A stretch of 64,000 bases of DNA from Hydrangea macrophylla (GCA_033977485.1 CM066993.1:33768501-33832500); one strand, 5' to 3'; counted from the stretch's first letter, positions 37,659 to 49,403 are shown. The notes: generated from the sequence alone by a model not told the origin. Program-made: numbers and translations.

Positions 37659-38138
37659 AACACTTGTTCATTTTTGGGTTTCCTGCTGCCAATTGATAGA
37701 GCTACCGAGCGGTTTGAGAGCAAAGAAAGTGTCCAGTAAAGCTTCCCGAGCTCTCCTTCTGCGATAACCCTTGTAAGTGTTCCCTTTTCAGTTTCAGTTC
37801 ATCATCCTCTTCCTCTTCCTTTTTCTCTTCTTGTCTGAGCGAGGTTGAAGAGAGCGAACCCTCTTAGGTTGGAACGGGAGTGGGACTCTTTCTTTCTTGA
37901 GTTTTTCTCTTTCTTCAAGTCGGGAGGTACGTTAGATAGGTTGAACTGAGCGGGCTGTCCCTGGGTAGTTCTGACCGAGTGTCACCTTCTCTTTAAAATC
38001 GTATACTTTCCGCCCTTTGGGTTGATAACCCTACATCCTTTGTACCTCAGACCCGGAGTTCATGATCCATACCTTGGTCGTCCTCTTCTTCCTGGCCCAA
38101 TCACTGAAACCCCAAGGATGTGTCATTCTGGTTTTGAT

Positions 38139-38867
38139 TGTCCTCTCGGTCCGAGGATGAGCGGTTCGGGTCAGAGGCACCGGACACAAGTCTGAGTCCG
38201 CCGTACGCATCCCCCTCTGATCACCATAGCGAAGGCAGAATCCCAATCCGTCTCTCCGACGATGAGTTAGACCAGGAAGCCCCCGTTGCTTCCGTTTCCC
38301 GGGGTTCGGGTTAAAAAACTCCAAGGGAACCTGACCCCGAGGTAGCCTTCGCCAGCGAGTTCATCTCATCCACCCTGCGTACTGAAGATCTCGGCCGTAT
38401 TAGGGATAGGTACAGCCTTCCCGACTACTGCTCCCTGGTCGTGAATGTCGGCAGAGCCCAAATCTACCAGCGGGGTTTCACTACCTTATACGAGGACATC
38501 CTCATGGCTGGGTTCCGCATCCCCCTTCATCCGGTCGCTCGGGACGTCCTTATATACCTAGGGATCACCTCAAAATAGTTGGCCCCGAACGGTTGGAGAT
38601 TCCTGATGGGGTCCATCTCCCTTTGGCCCCAAGTTTTTGGGTATGAGCTTACCATCCAGGAGTTTCTCTGGACACACCGACCATTTCCCGTACACGGGGA
38701 GACCTGGTTCTTTTCTCTCGGGGCTCGTCAGGGGAGAAAGATCATAATGAATTGCCTGAGCAACAACAAGGGCTGGAAGAATAGATTCTTCCAAGTGTCC
38801 ACCCTTGGACTCTGTGAGCGGGCCCCGGGGATCCAGAAGAGGACTTCTTGGGTAGGAGAACTAAGGG
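38139..38867 (+). pseudogene. Element E antisense gene, main exon (Transposase_28-like domain)
   Basis: The plus-strand frame begins in a low-complexity acidic region (SEAPDTSLSPPYASPSD). It then shows LPDYCSLVVN, FTTLYEDILMAGFRIPLHP, LAPNGWRFLMGSISLW and a region ending TWFFSLGARQG. This matches the plant 'putative gypsy type transposon' family (Pfam Transposase_28), whose function is unknown and which is not a demonstrated transposase. Two in-frame stops occur (near 38312 and 38576). It ends at a GTAAGC donor at 38868. The translational start was not found: the frame is closed upstream at about 38136, so an earlier exon or mutation is likely between the TATA box and here. Confidence 0.8.
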
Positions 38868-38944
38868 GTAAGCTAGTGCAGTAACTTCCCGTTCACTTTC
38901 TTTACTTTGCTTTGAGACTAACTATGCTATGTCTTGTGTTGCAG

Positions 38945-39115
38945 CGGGATCAGCTAGCCCACTTAGCCTTCATGGGGAGTGCCAAGAGAGAATCAGAAGC
39001 TTGACGGACCATCCCATCAATATTTGGGACGTTTTGACCCGCTCGAGAGTTCCGAGAGGCGATCACCGTCCAGAACACCCCGCCGAGGCCCCCGTCCTTC
39101 CCTTAATCATCTCGG
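38945..39115 (+). pseudogene. Element E antisense gene, internal exon
   Basis: This exon lies between introns of 77 bp (38868-38944) and 88 bp (39116-39203), both GT...AG with pyrimidine-rich ends and in matching phase. It encodes a hydrophilic stretch (LTDHPINIWDVLTRSRVPRG). There is no internal stop. Confidence 0.75.
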
Positions 39116-39203
39116 GTAAGAGTTTATCAGCTACTTAATTTTGGTTATCCTTTGTCATCTCATTGCTCTGACTTCTGACTTTGTGGCTGCTTTCCTTTTG
39201 TAG

Positions 39204-39435
39204 AAATGGTCCCAAAGAGGAATTCGGAGCAACTAAGGGAGAGGTAGGTCGCTGTTGATGCTGCTGCTACTGCTCGGTTGATAATTGCTCAAGGAAAAAG
39301 GCCCGTCGCGGAAGCCTTGGGCATTGAACGCCTGTTGAGGCGAATTCGACATGGGACTGCGAACCGTCCAGAACCCGTCGGGACTTTAGCTCCCCAGGTG
39401 GTGGTGGCCGAAACTTACCCCCGAGCGGGAATACC
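39204..39435 (+). pseudogene. Element E antisense gene, exon cut by hAT element (5' part)
   Basis: The frame continues through a basic region (KRNSEQLRER) and a helical stretch, with one stop near 39246. It reaches ...YPRAGIP, where the hAT element enters. The other half begins at 40632, and excision of the element plus one TSD restores the frame. Confidence 0.75.
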
Positions 39436-40204
39436 TAGGGATGGCAACAGGGCGGGTATGGGACGGGGCCCCTATACCCCGCCCCTGCATCACTTCACTG
39501 AACCCTCCCCCGCCCCCGCCCCGCCCCGCATTGTGTGTCTTCCCGACTCCGCCCCCGCCCCGCACTCGGGGTCCCCCACCCCGCCCCGCCCCGCCCCGAT
39601 GAAGAGATTTTTTTTTTGCAATTTTTTTTAAATGCATTTTTTTGGGCAGTGTCAAAAAGTGGACATGAACAAGGCAAGTGACTTATCAACTATCAGTGTC
39701 AATCGGCAAGAAAAGATTTGGATCAATATTACTCATCATATATATATGGAATAGATTTGGGAAGTTAGGATTAGATGACATAAACTGGGAGATTTTTGTT
39801 TGTGGGTTTAAAACATAGATTTGTTCCAAGGAGAAAATGAAACAGAAGAACACCTAACAAAGTAATCAGAGCTACATATAAAAATCCACGAAAAACCCCA
39901 TTTTTAATTTGTGGTTTCTTATCTAAAGCCATAGAATTAATATCACACATTTCATCAAACACTTTACATGCAAATTAGAGTTACAATATCCACAACTACA
40001 GAGCTCAAAAAAAAGAACCCACTATTGCTCCAAAATCTGATATAGTTTATAATCAAAACTCAGACACTGAACCAAACCAGAAGAGAACCAATTAAATGAG
40101 TAAGGAACCTAATTTGGGACGCTAGGTTTGAGAGTGAGAGTCAGAAGATGTTCTCGGCTTCAACGGTGAAAGAGGACGACGGTGGCCATGGTTCTATGGT
40201 CCTG

Positions 40205-40264
<60 letters not shown>

Positions 40265-40623
40265 GACGGCGGTTGTCCTGTGGCAGCGACAGGGGATCTG
40301 ATCTGCCGAAGAAGAGGATTTTATCTCTCTGTTTTGTGCCCTAAATGAGGCTCAATCCTTATAAGGAGTATTTATACTCCAAGAGTTATAGGTAATACAT
40401 ATGATAAAAAAAGGGCATAAGTGTAATTTTCAATATAATCAGGGCAGGTTCAAATTTTATGACCCTACCCCCGAACCCGACTAAAATCCAACCCGAACCC
40501 GACTCGGGTTATAGAAACTTCCCCCCATACCCGCCCCTAACCCTATTAAATCCCCCCATACCCTACCTATTAAGGGCGGGGCGGGGCGAAGAACCCGAGA
40601 AACCCGCCCCATTGCCATCCCTA
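39436..40623. mobile_element. Non-autonomous hAT-type element
   Basis: The element is 1188 bp. TIRs TAGGGATGGCAACAGGGCGGG and (reverse complement of the right end) TAGGGATGGCAATGGGGCGGG match at 19 of 21 positions. The 8-bp TSD ggaatacc is at 39428-39435 and 40624-40631; 8 bp is the hAT length. Subterminal regions are GC-rich (ccccgcccc runs). There is no transposase ORF. Confidence 0.88.
40209..40261. repeat. (GA)n microsatellite
   Basis: About 26 GA units lie inside the hAT-type element. Confidence 0.97.
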
Positions 40624-40631
40624 GGAATACC

Positions 40632-40767
40632 GTCCGGGGCATCGGTTGAAGAATCGACAGTGATCAGGGAGAGGGTCAAGTCTGCCCTCTTTCCTAGCCA
40701 AGTGGAGGCGTGTGCAAACATGTCTCCTGAGGCATTTCAGGGATGGTTATACAGCCTTTCCCATATG
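40632..40767 (+). pseudogene. Element E antisense gene, exon (3' part after hAT)
   Basis: This completes the exon begun at 39204: SGASVEESTVIRERVKSAL, then SPEAFQGWLYSLSHM, ending at a GTAAGC donor (40768). No stop. Confidence 0.75.
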
Positions 40768-40851
40768 GTAAGCACTCAGCACTCCTGTTCTTCTTTACCA
40801 TAGCTTCTCCTGCATTTATTTTGTTGGCTGACCATCTTGGATTCTTTGCAG

Positions 40852-41391
40852 GTTGGCTGCATGGCCACTGGGACTGAGTCCTTCCTGCCTTCTTTGGCCA
40901 TCGCTGCTACTGAAGTCACCCTGTCTGAGGAGCGAGCGACCTCAGAGGCCAAGCAAAATGCCCTGGCTTTGGAGAAGGATAAGGTGAAGGGCTTGGCCCT
41001 GAGCCTTGGTGCAGCCTCGGCAAAATTGGCGACCGCCCAGGCTGATTTGGAAACTTCCTGAGCCCTCATGGCGACGGCAGAGGCCCGAGCTAAGGCTGCA
41101 ACTGAAGTGACGGTCGTAGGAGCCGCAGAAGAGGTGTTTAATGATGGCTTCTTCCAGGGCTACGAGGATCTGAAGCGGCGGATTGCCCGAGATCACTCCG
41201 AGTGGGACATCTCATCCTACGAGGGGATTGATTTGGACTACTGGGACGTCGATCCTGCAACTGGTGAGGATCTTCCTGCTGGTGCTAGAGCTGTTGAGCC
41301 TACCTCGGGCGGGGGCTCAGGAACCGAAAAAGGAGCTGTCCCAGGAGAAGAGGCTGGGGAGACTGAAGAGTATGTTGAAGTGGACGACTAA
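40852..41391 (+). pseudogene. Element E antisense gene, last exon (coiled coil, acidic tail)
   Basis: The exon follows an 84-bp intron (40768-40851, GT...GCAG). It encodes an alanine/glutamate-rich helix that looks like a coiled coil (SEERATSEAKQNALALEKDK, LATAQADLETS), one stop near 41059, a conserved-looking block (GFFQGYEDLKRRIA, DLDYWDVDPATGEDL) and an acidic C-terminus ending at TAA 41389-41391. The order of domain, linker and C-terminal coiled coil is like the antisense gene of element D although the N-terminal domains differ. Confidence 0.78.
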
Positions 41392-42204
41392 GGTCCCCGA
41401 CCGGTTTCCTTCTTATGTTGTAGTTTTTTTTTTTTTTGGAGGGGGGGGGGGGGGGGGGGGGAGGCTACGACAACTGCCCCCCAGGCACTGTACAGTTTTT
41501 TTATATTAATGAAAAGGTTTTTGAGACCAACTTTTCCATTTTTTTTACTGTTTCTGTACTTGTGTGCCTGTGCTTGCCAATTCCCGACCGATTTTTATTT
41601 TTGATTGACTGATCTAATTCCTTGCCTTAGCAAATAGTTTTGGATCATAACTAGTAGAACAGCTAGTCTTCTTGACCTATTTGAAAGGTCCTGTTTGGTG
41701 TATTATAGGAATTTATCCTGTTTTACTGACCGGACGGTTTATCTCTGGCCAATGTAGGTGCATAGGAATGTTAGGATTCCAAGCCTTGTTAGTGACCGGT
41801 GTTTAGGAGGGGGGAACCATAGGAAACCAACCTGGAACATGGGTGGTTGCAGGGTCCTTTAAGGCTTGCCATCATCAGCCACCTAGGGCTTTGCCCCCGT
41901 CGCCGGTGGGGCCTAAGCGAAGCCAGTGCCTCGGGGTTAGGCTCGAGGTCTTTCTGTGCCTTGGTTTTGAGTCAAGGTCTTTTGCCTCTTGGGTAAGTTC
42001 CCGGGGTCTTTGTGCCTTGGTTTTGAGCCAGGGTCTTTTGCCTCAGGTGTTGGCCCAAGGTCTTTGTGCAGAATACTGACAAGGGTTGTTTCTTGATGTA
42101 AGGCAGGAACCGTTTGCTTTTTTTTTTTTTTTGAAAAATCATAATAACTGATCGAATAGAGCTACAAGTACCCTAACCAGTATTAATCTACCCACATCTA
42201 ATTG
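41392..42204. other. Spacer between convergent antisense gene and pol of element E
   Basis: No gene is present. It contains a poly-G run (about 41441-41461) that may be an assembly-sensitive site, and imperfect repeats of 'ccttggttttgag...cttttgcctc' at about 41958-42060. A poly-T/A stretch lies at about 42119-42136. Confidence 0.7.
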
Positions 42205-42804
42205 CTACTGATAGTACTTTCGGAGATGCTGTACATTCCAAGGGTGAGAAAGGTGACGGTCGTCCAGAGTTTGTAACCAATAGGTGCCCGGGCGGTTTAT
42301 CCGGGTAACTAGTTATGGACCTTCCCAGTTTCGCCCTAACTTTCTGTGACTCTGGACTTTTGTGGAATGATTGACGACTTTAAGGACCAGGTCCCCCGCC
42401 AGGAAACTGCGATGCTTCACCTTGCTGTTATAGTATCGGGATACTCTCTGCTTTTAGGCTGCCACTTTTAGATACGTCCGATCTCTTTTCTTCACTGCTA
42501 GGTCGAGCTCTACCCTGAGGGCATTTTCATTGTCTAGCTCGCTATAATTTGCCACCCGGTAGGTAGGTAACCCAAACTTCGTGGGGACCATCACCTCAAA
42601 ACCGTAGGTTAGGAAGAACTGCGTCTCGCCTGTTGCCGCTCGGGGTATAGTACAGTAGGCCTACAGGAGAGTCGCTAGCTCTTCTACCTATAGTCCTTTA
42701 GCGCCTTCGTGCCTCATCTTGATTGAGTGAAGAATAGTCCGATTTGTCACCTCGGCTTGGCCATTGGCCTAGGGGTGCTGGGGGGATGAGTAGTGATTGG
42801 TTAT
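42205..42804 (-). pseudogene. Element E integrase, C-terminal half
   Basis: On the minus strand, reading resumes after the solo LTR: NHYSSPQHP, a stop, then ANGQAEVTNRTILHSIK carrying the catalytic Glu, and a C-terminal region with GDLVL-type and NWEGP-type motifs. It ends HPWNVQHLRKYYQ at a TAG (42205-42207). Further stops occur. Joined to 44447-44931 through the TSD, the frame is restored exactly. Confidence 0.8.
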
Positions 42805-44446
42805 TGACACGACTAAAAAGTTGTGCGCTCTTGTGCAACACCCAAGTGTAGGTGACCGTGGAAGTAATATAGTACTGGAAGTCCAGGTCAATTCCACAGG
42901 GAAGGAATAGAGAGAATGTCTACTAAGTTCAAACCTAAAGAAAAGGAAAAAGATGAATATACGGGTGGAGGTTCTAACGAATCCTAATTAATTAAATTAA
43001 ACTAAATAACAAACTAAAGTATAAAAAAACATAACTATTTAAACAGATAAATTAAAAGTGTTGGAAATACGTGAATCCACATTGATCCTAACCATCTATC
43101 ATGCATACTCATTAATGTTCGATGGAGTTCATTCCTTTTCAGCATTCTGTATTTTTCTAAAGACAAAGAATCAATAGCCCTTTCATGACCAGGACTACAT
43201 CATCACAGTTGATTTAAAATACTTGGAAGACGGTTTAAAACAATGGTTATTACTTGCACTCTAAATGGTGTTAGCATTCAAAGTGGTTTTCAAAAGTTAT
43301 TGAAGAAAATAGCCTTAAGGCTTTAAGTTCTAAAAAACTGTTGTGACAAATTGAGCTTATAGGGACAATTTGATGACAGATTTCTAAAACAGTAAGTCAT
43401 GGAATACTTAAAAGAATCATCTCAGGAATCAACAAGTTCGATCGATCGAAGCGCTCTCGATCGATCGGACAGCATCATCCTTCAATCGATCGAAATGTCT
43501 TCGATCGCTTGCCTATGGCTCTGGTTCGATCGATCAAAATACCTTCGATTTCGATCGATCGAGCCCAAGGTTTCTAAAGATTGCATGGCAGAGGCTGGGA
43601 ATCAATGTTTCATCACATATTCTCAATGTCTAAACTACGAAAATATGAATAAACTAATACAGAAGTAGAAAAACATAATAATCATAACTACTAGATTCAT
43701 AAATAATCAAATAAAGAACAGAGAAAGTAAAACCTGGAATAATCTGATTATAACTTATAATAAACATGAAACCAACTTGAATCTTAAGTAATCTTCAATA
43801 TAATAATGGAAATGTGGAAGAAAAACAAGAATCTAACCTAATCTACTCCTAATCTAACCCTAAAACTACCCTAAACTGTTGTTTTTTACGTTCTGGAGTG
43901 TCCTCCCTTCGTCTGGTGTCATAGCAGCTTATTTATAGGGTTCCTGCAGACTATACGCAACTTTTGGGAGAAAATAGAGCTCAAACGATCGAGATTAGCT
44001 CGATCGATCGAAGTCTAAAGGGCTTGAACTCTCTTCAAGGGCTTGAACTCTCTGATTTTGACAGCTCTGTAGACCGTTGGGAGAATGGCCATAACTTTTC
44101 ACTCGGATCTTGGATTGACCTCCCGTTTGCGACCACACAACCATAACTCAATGATCTACATTTTGTATTTCTATGAAAATCTTCAAAATCTGAAGTCTTC
44201 ATTGTCAAAATTGGCGTTTTCTCAGCTGCTTTCATTGTTCTCATCACCAAATCCCTTTTCTTTAGCCTCACTTCATTGATTTGCATTCTAATACCTATAA
44301 AACAACGCATAAACATATATTTTAGCATTAACACAATAAAAGGAACATTTTTTTAGAATGCACCTAACTGTAGGGACTTTGGAGATAAAAGTATGCATAA
44401 AGGACCATGTAATACGCTATGAACAAGCACTTTTTACCTCGAATTA
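42805..44446 (-). mobile_element. A1-family solo LTR inserted in element E integrase
   Basis: The LTR is 1642 bp, flanked by TSD gttat at 42800-42804 and 44447-44451. The plus-strand left end TGACACGAC is the reverse complement of the A1 LTR end GTCGTGTCA. The other end reads ...GAATTA, so the terminal CA has become TA. It carries the reverse of the 'tgtgga(a/t)(t/c)gacctgga' block of A1 and TCGATCGATCGA clusters at 43436-43562 and 43984-44012, either side of a TATA-like ctataaata (minus, near 43932-43940). The 1642-bp length matches the interrupted A1 LTR. Confidence 0.85.
43436..43562. repeat. TCGATCGATCGA palindrome array in solo LTR
   Basis: Five or six copies, some with one or two changes, lie at about 43437, 43457, 43483, 43500 (short), 43525 and 43550. 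A further pair of copies is at 43984-44012. Confidence 0.85.
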
Positions 44447-44451
44447 GTTAT

Positions 44452-44990
44452 CCCATAGCCCGAGCAGAACTGCCTGAATACCGGGGTATCAAATTGCCTA
44501 CCATTGTCACTAACCAGGACCCAGGGGAGGCCAAACTTGCTGAGGGTGTTCCTCTCCACGAAGTTTTCCATTTTTTTATCGGTGATTGTTGCCAGGGGCT
44601 CGGCCTCCACCCACTTGGTGAAGTAATCCACGGCGATGACAATGAACTTGACTTGTCCCTTTCCCATTGGCAGGGGACTGATAATGTCAATGCCCCACTG
44701 AGCGAATGGCCAGGGGCTAAAGATGGGAGTCAGAAGTTCTCCCGGACAGTTGATCATGGGAGAAAATCTTTGGCAAGTATCACACCTCTTGACATATTCT
44801 TGAGAGTCTTTGTCCATGGTCGTCCAGTAGTATCCTTGTAGCAGGGCTTTACGCGAGAGTGCCCAGGCTCTAATGTGGTTCTTGCACACCCCTTCATGGA
44901 TTTCATCTGTACCTGTGCAGGATGGACACATCGGAGATACGGTATGGAAAATCCCCGTTTGTAGAGGATTCCATCAATAATGTGGTATCT
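44452..44990 (-). pseudogene. Element E integrase, N-terminal half
   Basis: The minus frame has the zinc finger (HEGVCKNHIRAWAL, CDTCQRFS), then WGIDIISPLP, YFTKWVEAEP and the D region VSDNGRQFDTPVF, and runs into the solo LTR just after GYGIT. The motifs are those of Tat-lineage integrases. Confidence 0.88.
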
Positions 44991-45924
44991 TACCGCTCGG
45001 TATTTTACCCGGTGGGCTTGCTCCTTACCTTCTGGTAACATGCCTGTTGCTAGAAATACCATTAATGGGTCCATCGAGCTAGGTCCTGGGGCAACCGGTT
45101 CTACCTCCATACATTCTGAGTTGATCACACTTGGCTCGGGTAGGTACTCTACCCTTATCCTGGGCAAGTCTGACTCAGAGGATGAGGCGAGGCGGGCTAA
45201 CCAGTCAGCTCTAGTGTTCTCCTCCCTCGGTATCTGCGTGACGGAGAACCCCTGAACCTTCTTTGAAACAGCTCAAACAAGGGCTAGATAAGCTATCATG
45301 TTTTCTTCCCCAGCCTCATACTATTGATTGACTTGATTTACTACGAGCTGAGAGTCACTGTACCCCTGGACCTGTGATGCACCCATTGAAGCAGCTAGTT
45401 GTAATCCGGCCAAGAGGGCTTCATACTCGGCCTTGTTATTGGAGGCTTTGAATCCGAACCTAAGCACATACTCGAGCTAGATCCTGTCGGGCGTGGTTAG
45501 GATGATCACTGCTCCACTTCCCTGTTTGTTGGATGATCCGTCTATATAGAGTAGCCAGGTTGGGATATCTGATTGCAAATCGGGCGATAGGACCGGTGGG
45601 TCGGGTTCTTCAACCAGGTCTTCTTGGTGTGTGAATTCAATAAGGAAGTCCATTATTTCCTACACCTTGATTGCTATGCGGGGTCTGTAAACCACTTTCC
45701 AAGGCCCACTTGACGAGCCTTCCGGACGTTTCGGGCCTGCTTAAGATCTTATGGAGGGGCTGATCTGTAAGGACCACGATGACGTGGGCCTGAAAATACG
45801 GGCGAAGTCTCCGGGCTGAAGTGATGAGGGCAAAGGCGAGCTTTTCAATGTGTGAGCACCTACCTTATGCGCCTTGAAGTGCTTGGCTTATGTAATATAC
45901 CAGGAATTGTATCCCGTGCTCTTC
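44991..45924 (-). pseudogene. Element E RNase H domains (usual and extra)
   Basis: The minus strand encodes, with many stops, the end of the first RNase H and, near 45330-45560, the extra RNase H: GSSNKQGSGAVIIL, NNKAEYEALLAGLQLA and YSDSQLVVNQVNQ. These keep the D-E-D pattern of the archaeal-like RNase H of Tat elements. Confidence 0.75.
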
Positions 45925-46900
45925 TCAAATGAATGCCGAGCTGACCGCCGAGGGTGACACCGCCAGGTACAAGAACAATTCCTCACCTGGCGTGGTCATT
46001 GAGAGTAGAGGGGGCGATGCCAGGTACTTCTTGAGTTCCTGGAATGCTTCCTCGCACTCTTCTGACCATTGAAAAGCTTTACGGAGGATCTTGAAGAATG
46101 GCAGACACCGATCGGTAGCTCGGGACACAAATCTATTTAATACAGCCACTCGCTCGGCCAATCTCTGTACCTCTTTGGTTGACCTGGGTGACTACATGTT
46201 TAAGATGGCTTGAATTTTTTTGGGGTTCACCTTAATCCCCCGCATGCTGACTAGGTGCCCAAGGAACTTCCCGGACGAGACGCCAAATGTGTACTTGGCC
46301 GGGTTAAACCTCATCCCAAACTTTCTCAAAATGTTGAAGGCCCCGGCTAAATGCTCAAGGTGATCAGACTCTTCCCGGCTTTTAACCAGTAGATCGTCAA
46401 GGTAAACCTCCATGGATTTCCCAATCAAGTCCTTAAACATGTGATTAACCAAGCGCTAATAGGTTGCCCCAGCGTTTTTGAGGTTGAACGGCATAACTTT
46501 GTAGCAGTAGGTCCCTTGATCCATGATGAATGAGTTTTTTCTTCATCCCCGGGGTACATACTAATCTGGTTGTACCCGGAGTAGGCGTCCATGAATGAGA
46601 GGAGCGAATGACCGGCTGTGGAGTCCACCAGGAGATCCATCCGGGGTAGTGGATAGCAGTCCTTGGGGTAGGCTTTGTTCAGATCGGTGAAGTCCACACA
46701 CATTCTCCACTTCCCGTTGTTTTTCTTGAGCAGTACTATGTTCGCTAACCAGTCGGGATAGTGGACCTCTCGGATAGATTTCGCTTTGAGGAGTTTATCG
46801 ACCTCCTTGCATGCTGCCTTCTGCCTCTCAGGGACCGTGCCCTGTCTCTTCTTCTTCACAGGTCAAAAATCTGGGTTAACATTGAGTCAGTGAGACATTA
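45925..46900 (-). pseudogene. Element E reverse transcriptase, frameshifted
   Basis: Motifs in order on the minus strand are DWLANIVLLKKNNGKWRMCV, DFTDLNKAYPKD, FMDAYSGYNQI, then a frameshift near 46540 (in the KTAFIT-type region). The second frame holds EVYLDDLLVKS with the D-D pair intact, LRKFGMRFNPAKYTFGV and KFLGHLVSMRGIKVNP; then LAERVAVLNRFVSRATD and EAFQELKKYLASPP lead into RNase H. Stops occur near 46190 and 45922. Confidence 0.9.
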
Positions 46901-47176
46901 CCCGGGGGTCAATCCTGGGCATGTCTTCATAACACCAAGAAAACACATCTTGACTCTATCATAGGAACTGAATTAGCTTCTTCCTGAGGCCGGGCTCCAG
47001 CTGGGTGCCAATGGTGACCGTTCGATCGAGGAGTTGCGGGTCTAACATCACCTATTCCAAATCCATGATCGGTCCCACTCTATCGCTTTGATCCCTCGAG
47101 TCCATCTCTTGGACATTCAGTGTTTCAACGATGGCCTCCTAGCACAGAAATCTGACATAGCAACTCCGAGCGATGT

Positions 47177-47617
47177 CTAGGTCTCCGCGTAGGCTCCCAA
47201 GCCCCTGGGTGGTTGGGAATTTAACCAACAGGTTGTACGTTGATACAACTGCCCTGGCCTATTGAGGGTTGTCCTTCCAAGGATGACGTTATAGCAGATG
47301 GAGCTTCCATGACCACAAAGCTCGCTAGTATAGATGCCTGCTGGGGGGTAGGCTCCCATGAGAACCGGGAGCCCGATGGTAGCGAGCGGTTGGGTGCTAG
47401 ATCCGTTGAACCCTACCAGGGAAGTGGCCACTGGTCTGAGCCGATCCCTGGATATCACGAGCTGATCAAATGCTGAGACAAACATGATGTCGGAGGAGCT
47501 GCCAGTGTCTACCAACACCCTTTTAACCACGTAGTTTGCTACATAGAGCGTCACTACCAACAGATCATTGTGGGGGTAGTGTAGGTCTAGCATGTCTTCG
47601 GATGAGAACGTCAACAC
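47177..47617 (-). pseudogene. Element E aspartic protease
   Basis: The minus frame is open for 146 codons. The active site RVLVDTGSSSDIMFVSAFDQ is complete, and the domain closes with CYNVILGRTTLNR. This is a normal Tat-type protease with conserved D-T-G. Confidence 0.88.
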
Positions 47618-47650
47618 ATTGGTTAGGGGAGAGCGGGTGGATTAGACATG

Positions 47651-49342
47651 CTAGACATTCGATCGAGACGCCTGGGCATGCCTCTTTCTTGCCGACCATG
47701 AATCCCCTCCACCTGAAATGCCTCTGGAGTTTACATTGATCTGTCGAAGGGGTCGTGGTTGCTCGAGAGCCCGGGTTTCTTGCCGGGGTCGTTTTACAGC
47801 TGCCATGAATTCATCTAGGTGGCCTTGCTCAATCAGCTTCTTGATGGCAATCTTAAGCTTAAAACAATCCTCCGTGCCATGCCCATGGTCATTGTGGAAG
47901 CGGCAAAACTTGTCCCAGTTCCTCTTACCAGGAGGGCTTTTCAACTTGACGGGCTCCTAGAGTAGCCTCTGGATCTCCATAACTTCGTGGATTGGCCGAA
48001 AAAAGTGGGGTAAAGGTAATCGGGGCCTGGTCCTGAGTACCTCTCTGCTAATCTTGTCTGGGCTTCTTTCCCAGACCCTTCTCGGAGCCTTCCTGTTTTC
48101 GCTTAGCTTTCGGGGACTCTTCTCCCGTAAAGCTGGTGCGCTTGGACTTCAAAAACTCCTCTGTATTGATGTACTTCCCTACTCTCTCTGAGAGTTCTAC
48201 TAGGGTTGTCGGTCAGTCATGATGGAATGACATTGCAACTTTGGTGTGTTGAACCCCCGAGCAGAAAGCTATGATCATGGCTGTTTCATTCAGGTTACAG
48301 ATTTGGAGCCTCTGCTGATTGAAACAGACCACTCTCCCTTTCACTGCTTGACGGTAAGCAGCTGAGTGTCCGATTGTGTCCGGTCGAGCATTCCCTCGAA
48401 CTGGCTGATATAGAGCTTGTTCAATGTCTTAAAGTCATCAACCGTTCGGGGTTTCAAAGCGTGAATCCACTGCACGACTGGGCCTTTAAGGGTACTAGGG
48501 AAGGCCAGGCATAGTAACTCGTCGATTGTGGTGACTAGCGCCATCTGAGCCTTATAAGTGCGAACATGATCCACTGGGCTCCCTGAACCGTCATATGAGC
48601 TGAGATGTGGCGGTTTAAATTTCTGGGTGATGGGGAATGCGGTGATTCCAGTGGTGTAGGGCAACTCGGTCTCTGTATTGGTATGATCGTGGAGCTGCTT
48701 GGGGCTCAGTTTTTTGATTTGTTGTTGCAAGTCCTCAATCTGGACCTTTACATCTCGCTCGGTTTTCCTTTTCATATCCGAGCGGTACGTCGGGTCTGAT
48801 GATGATGCTTCCTTCTCGAAGTGTGTCGTCCTCGGGGATAGAACCCGGCTCTGGCTCTGGGTAATCGTATGCCTAAGATCTCCCCGGCTCCTGGCCGGAG
48901 GGTCTTTGGCTGATTCCTGGGGCTTTGGCCCCGATTCCTCCCTCCTAGTGGAGTGTTGCCTGTTGATGATGTCTCTAGCATCTTCTACCCGGTGAAGATT
49001 GATCCGAGCTTTCCGCCTGGTGTGCTTGGGCACTCTGCTACGGTCACCATCTCAGGCGTGTTCCCAATCTGACGGGGATACCGGCACAGAGTGGGTATGG
49101 TTCCGGACTCTTGCGGGCTTCCGATCGGGGGAACTCTTCCCGGTCTGGCTCTCGGAATGAGGGCGCTTTTCTTGCAAGGCCAACATCATTTCGATTTGCT
49201 GTTGGGTTTGCCGTTGGCTTTCTAGAAGTTGTGCGAGCGCCGTCGTCATTTGCTCGGAGGTTATGGAGGCGGCCTGCTGCTTGAGCTGTAAGTTCTCCTG
49301 ACCGATTAAAGCAGTATTTTTCTTACCCGCCTTCGGTGGCAT
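47651..49342 (-). pseudogene. Element E gag
   Basis: It starts at MPPKAGKKNT (ATG at 49342), 40 bp after the primer site. A glutamine-rich coiled-coil-like start (LLESQRQTQQQIEMM) is followed by a basic linker and the capsid core (SYDGSGSPVDHVRTYKAQM, LAFPSTLKGPVVQWI), a gap with stops (about 48340-47950) and a CRFHNDHGHGTEDCFKLK box with a predicted zinc-binding role (near 47910-47860). These are the features of Tat-type gag. A stop splits it at about 49052 and others follow. Confidence 0.85.
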
Positions 49343-49382
49343 GTTGATCAGTCAAGAAATTTGTTAGTGAAAAACTTATCGC

Positions 49383-49400
49383 TTCCCACAGATGGCGCCA
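49383..49400 (-). other. Element E primer-binding site
   Basis: On the minus strand, TGGCGCCATCTGTGGGAA lies just after the 5' LTR and is the primer site by position. Confidence 0.85.
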
Positions 49401-49403
49401 AAC

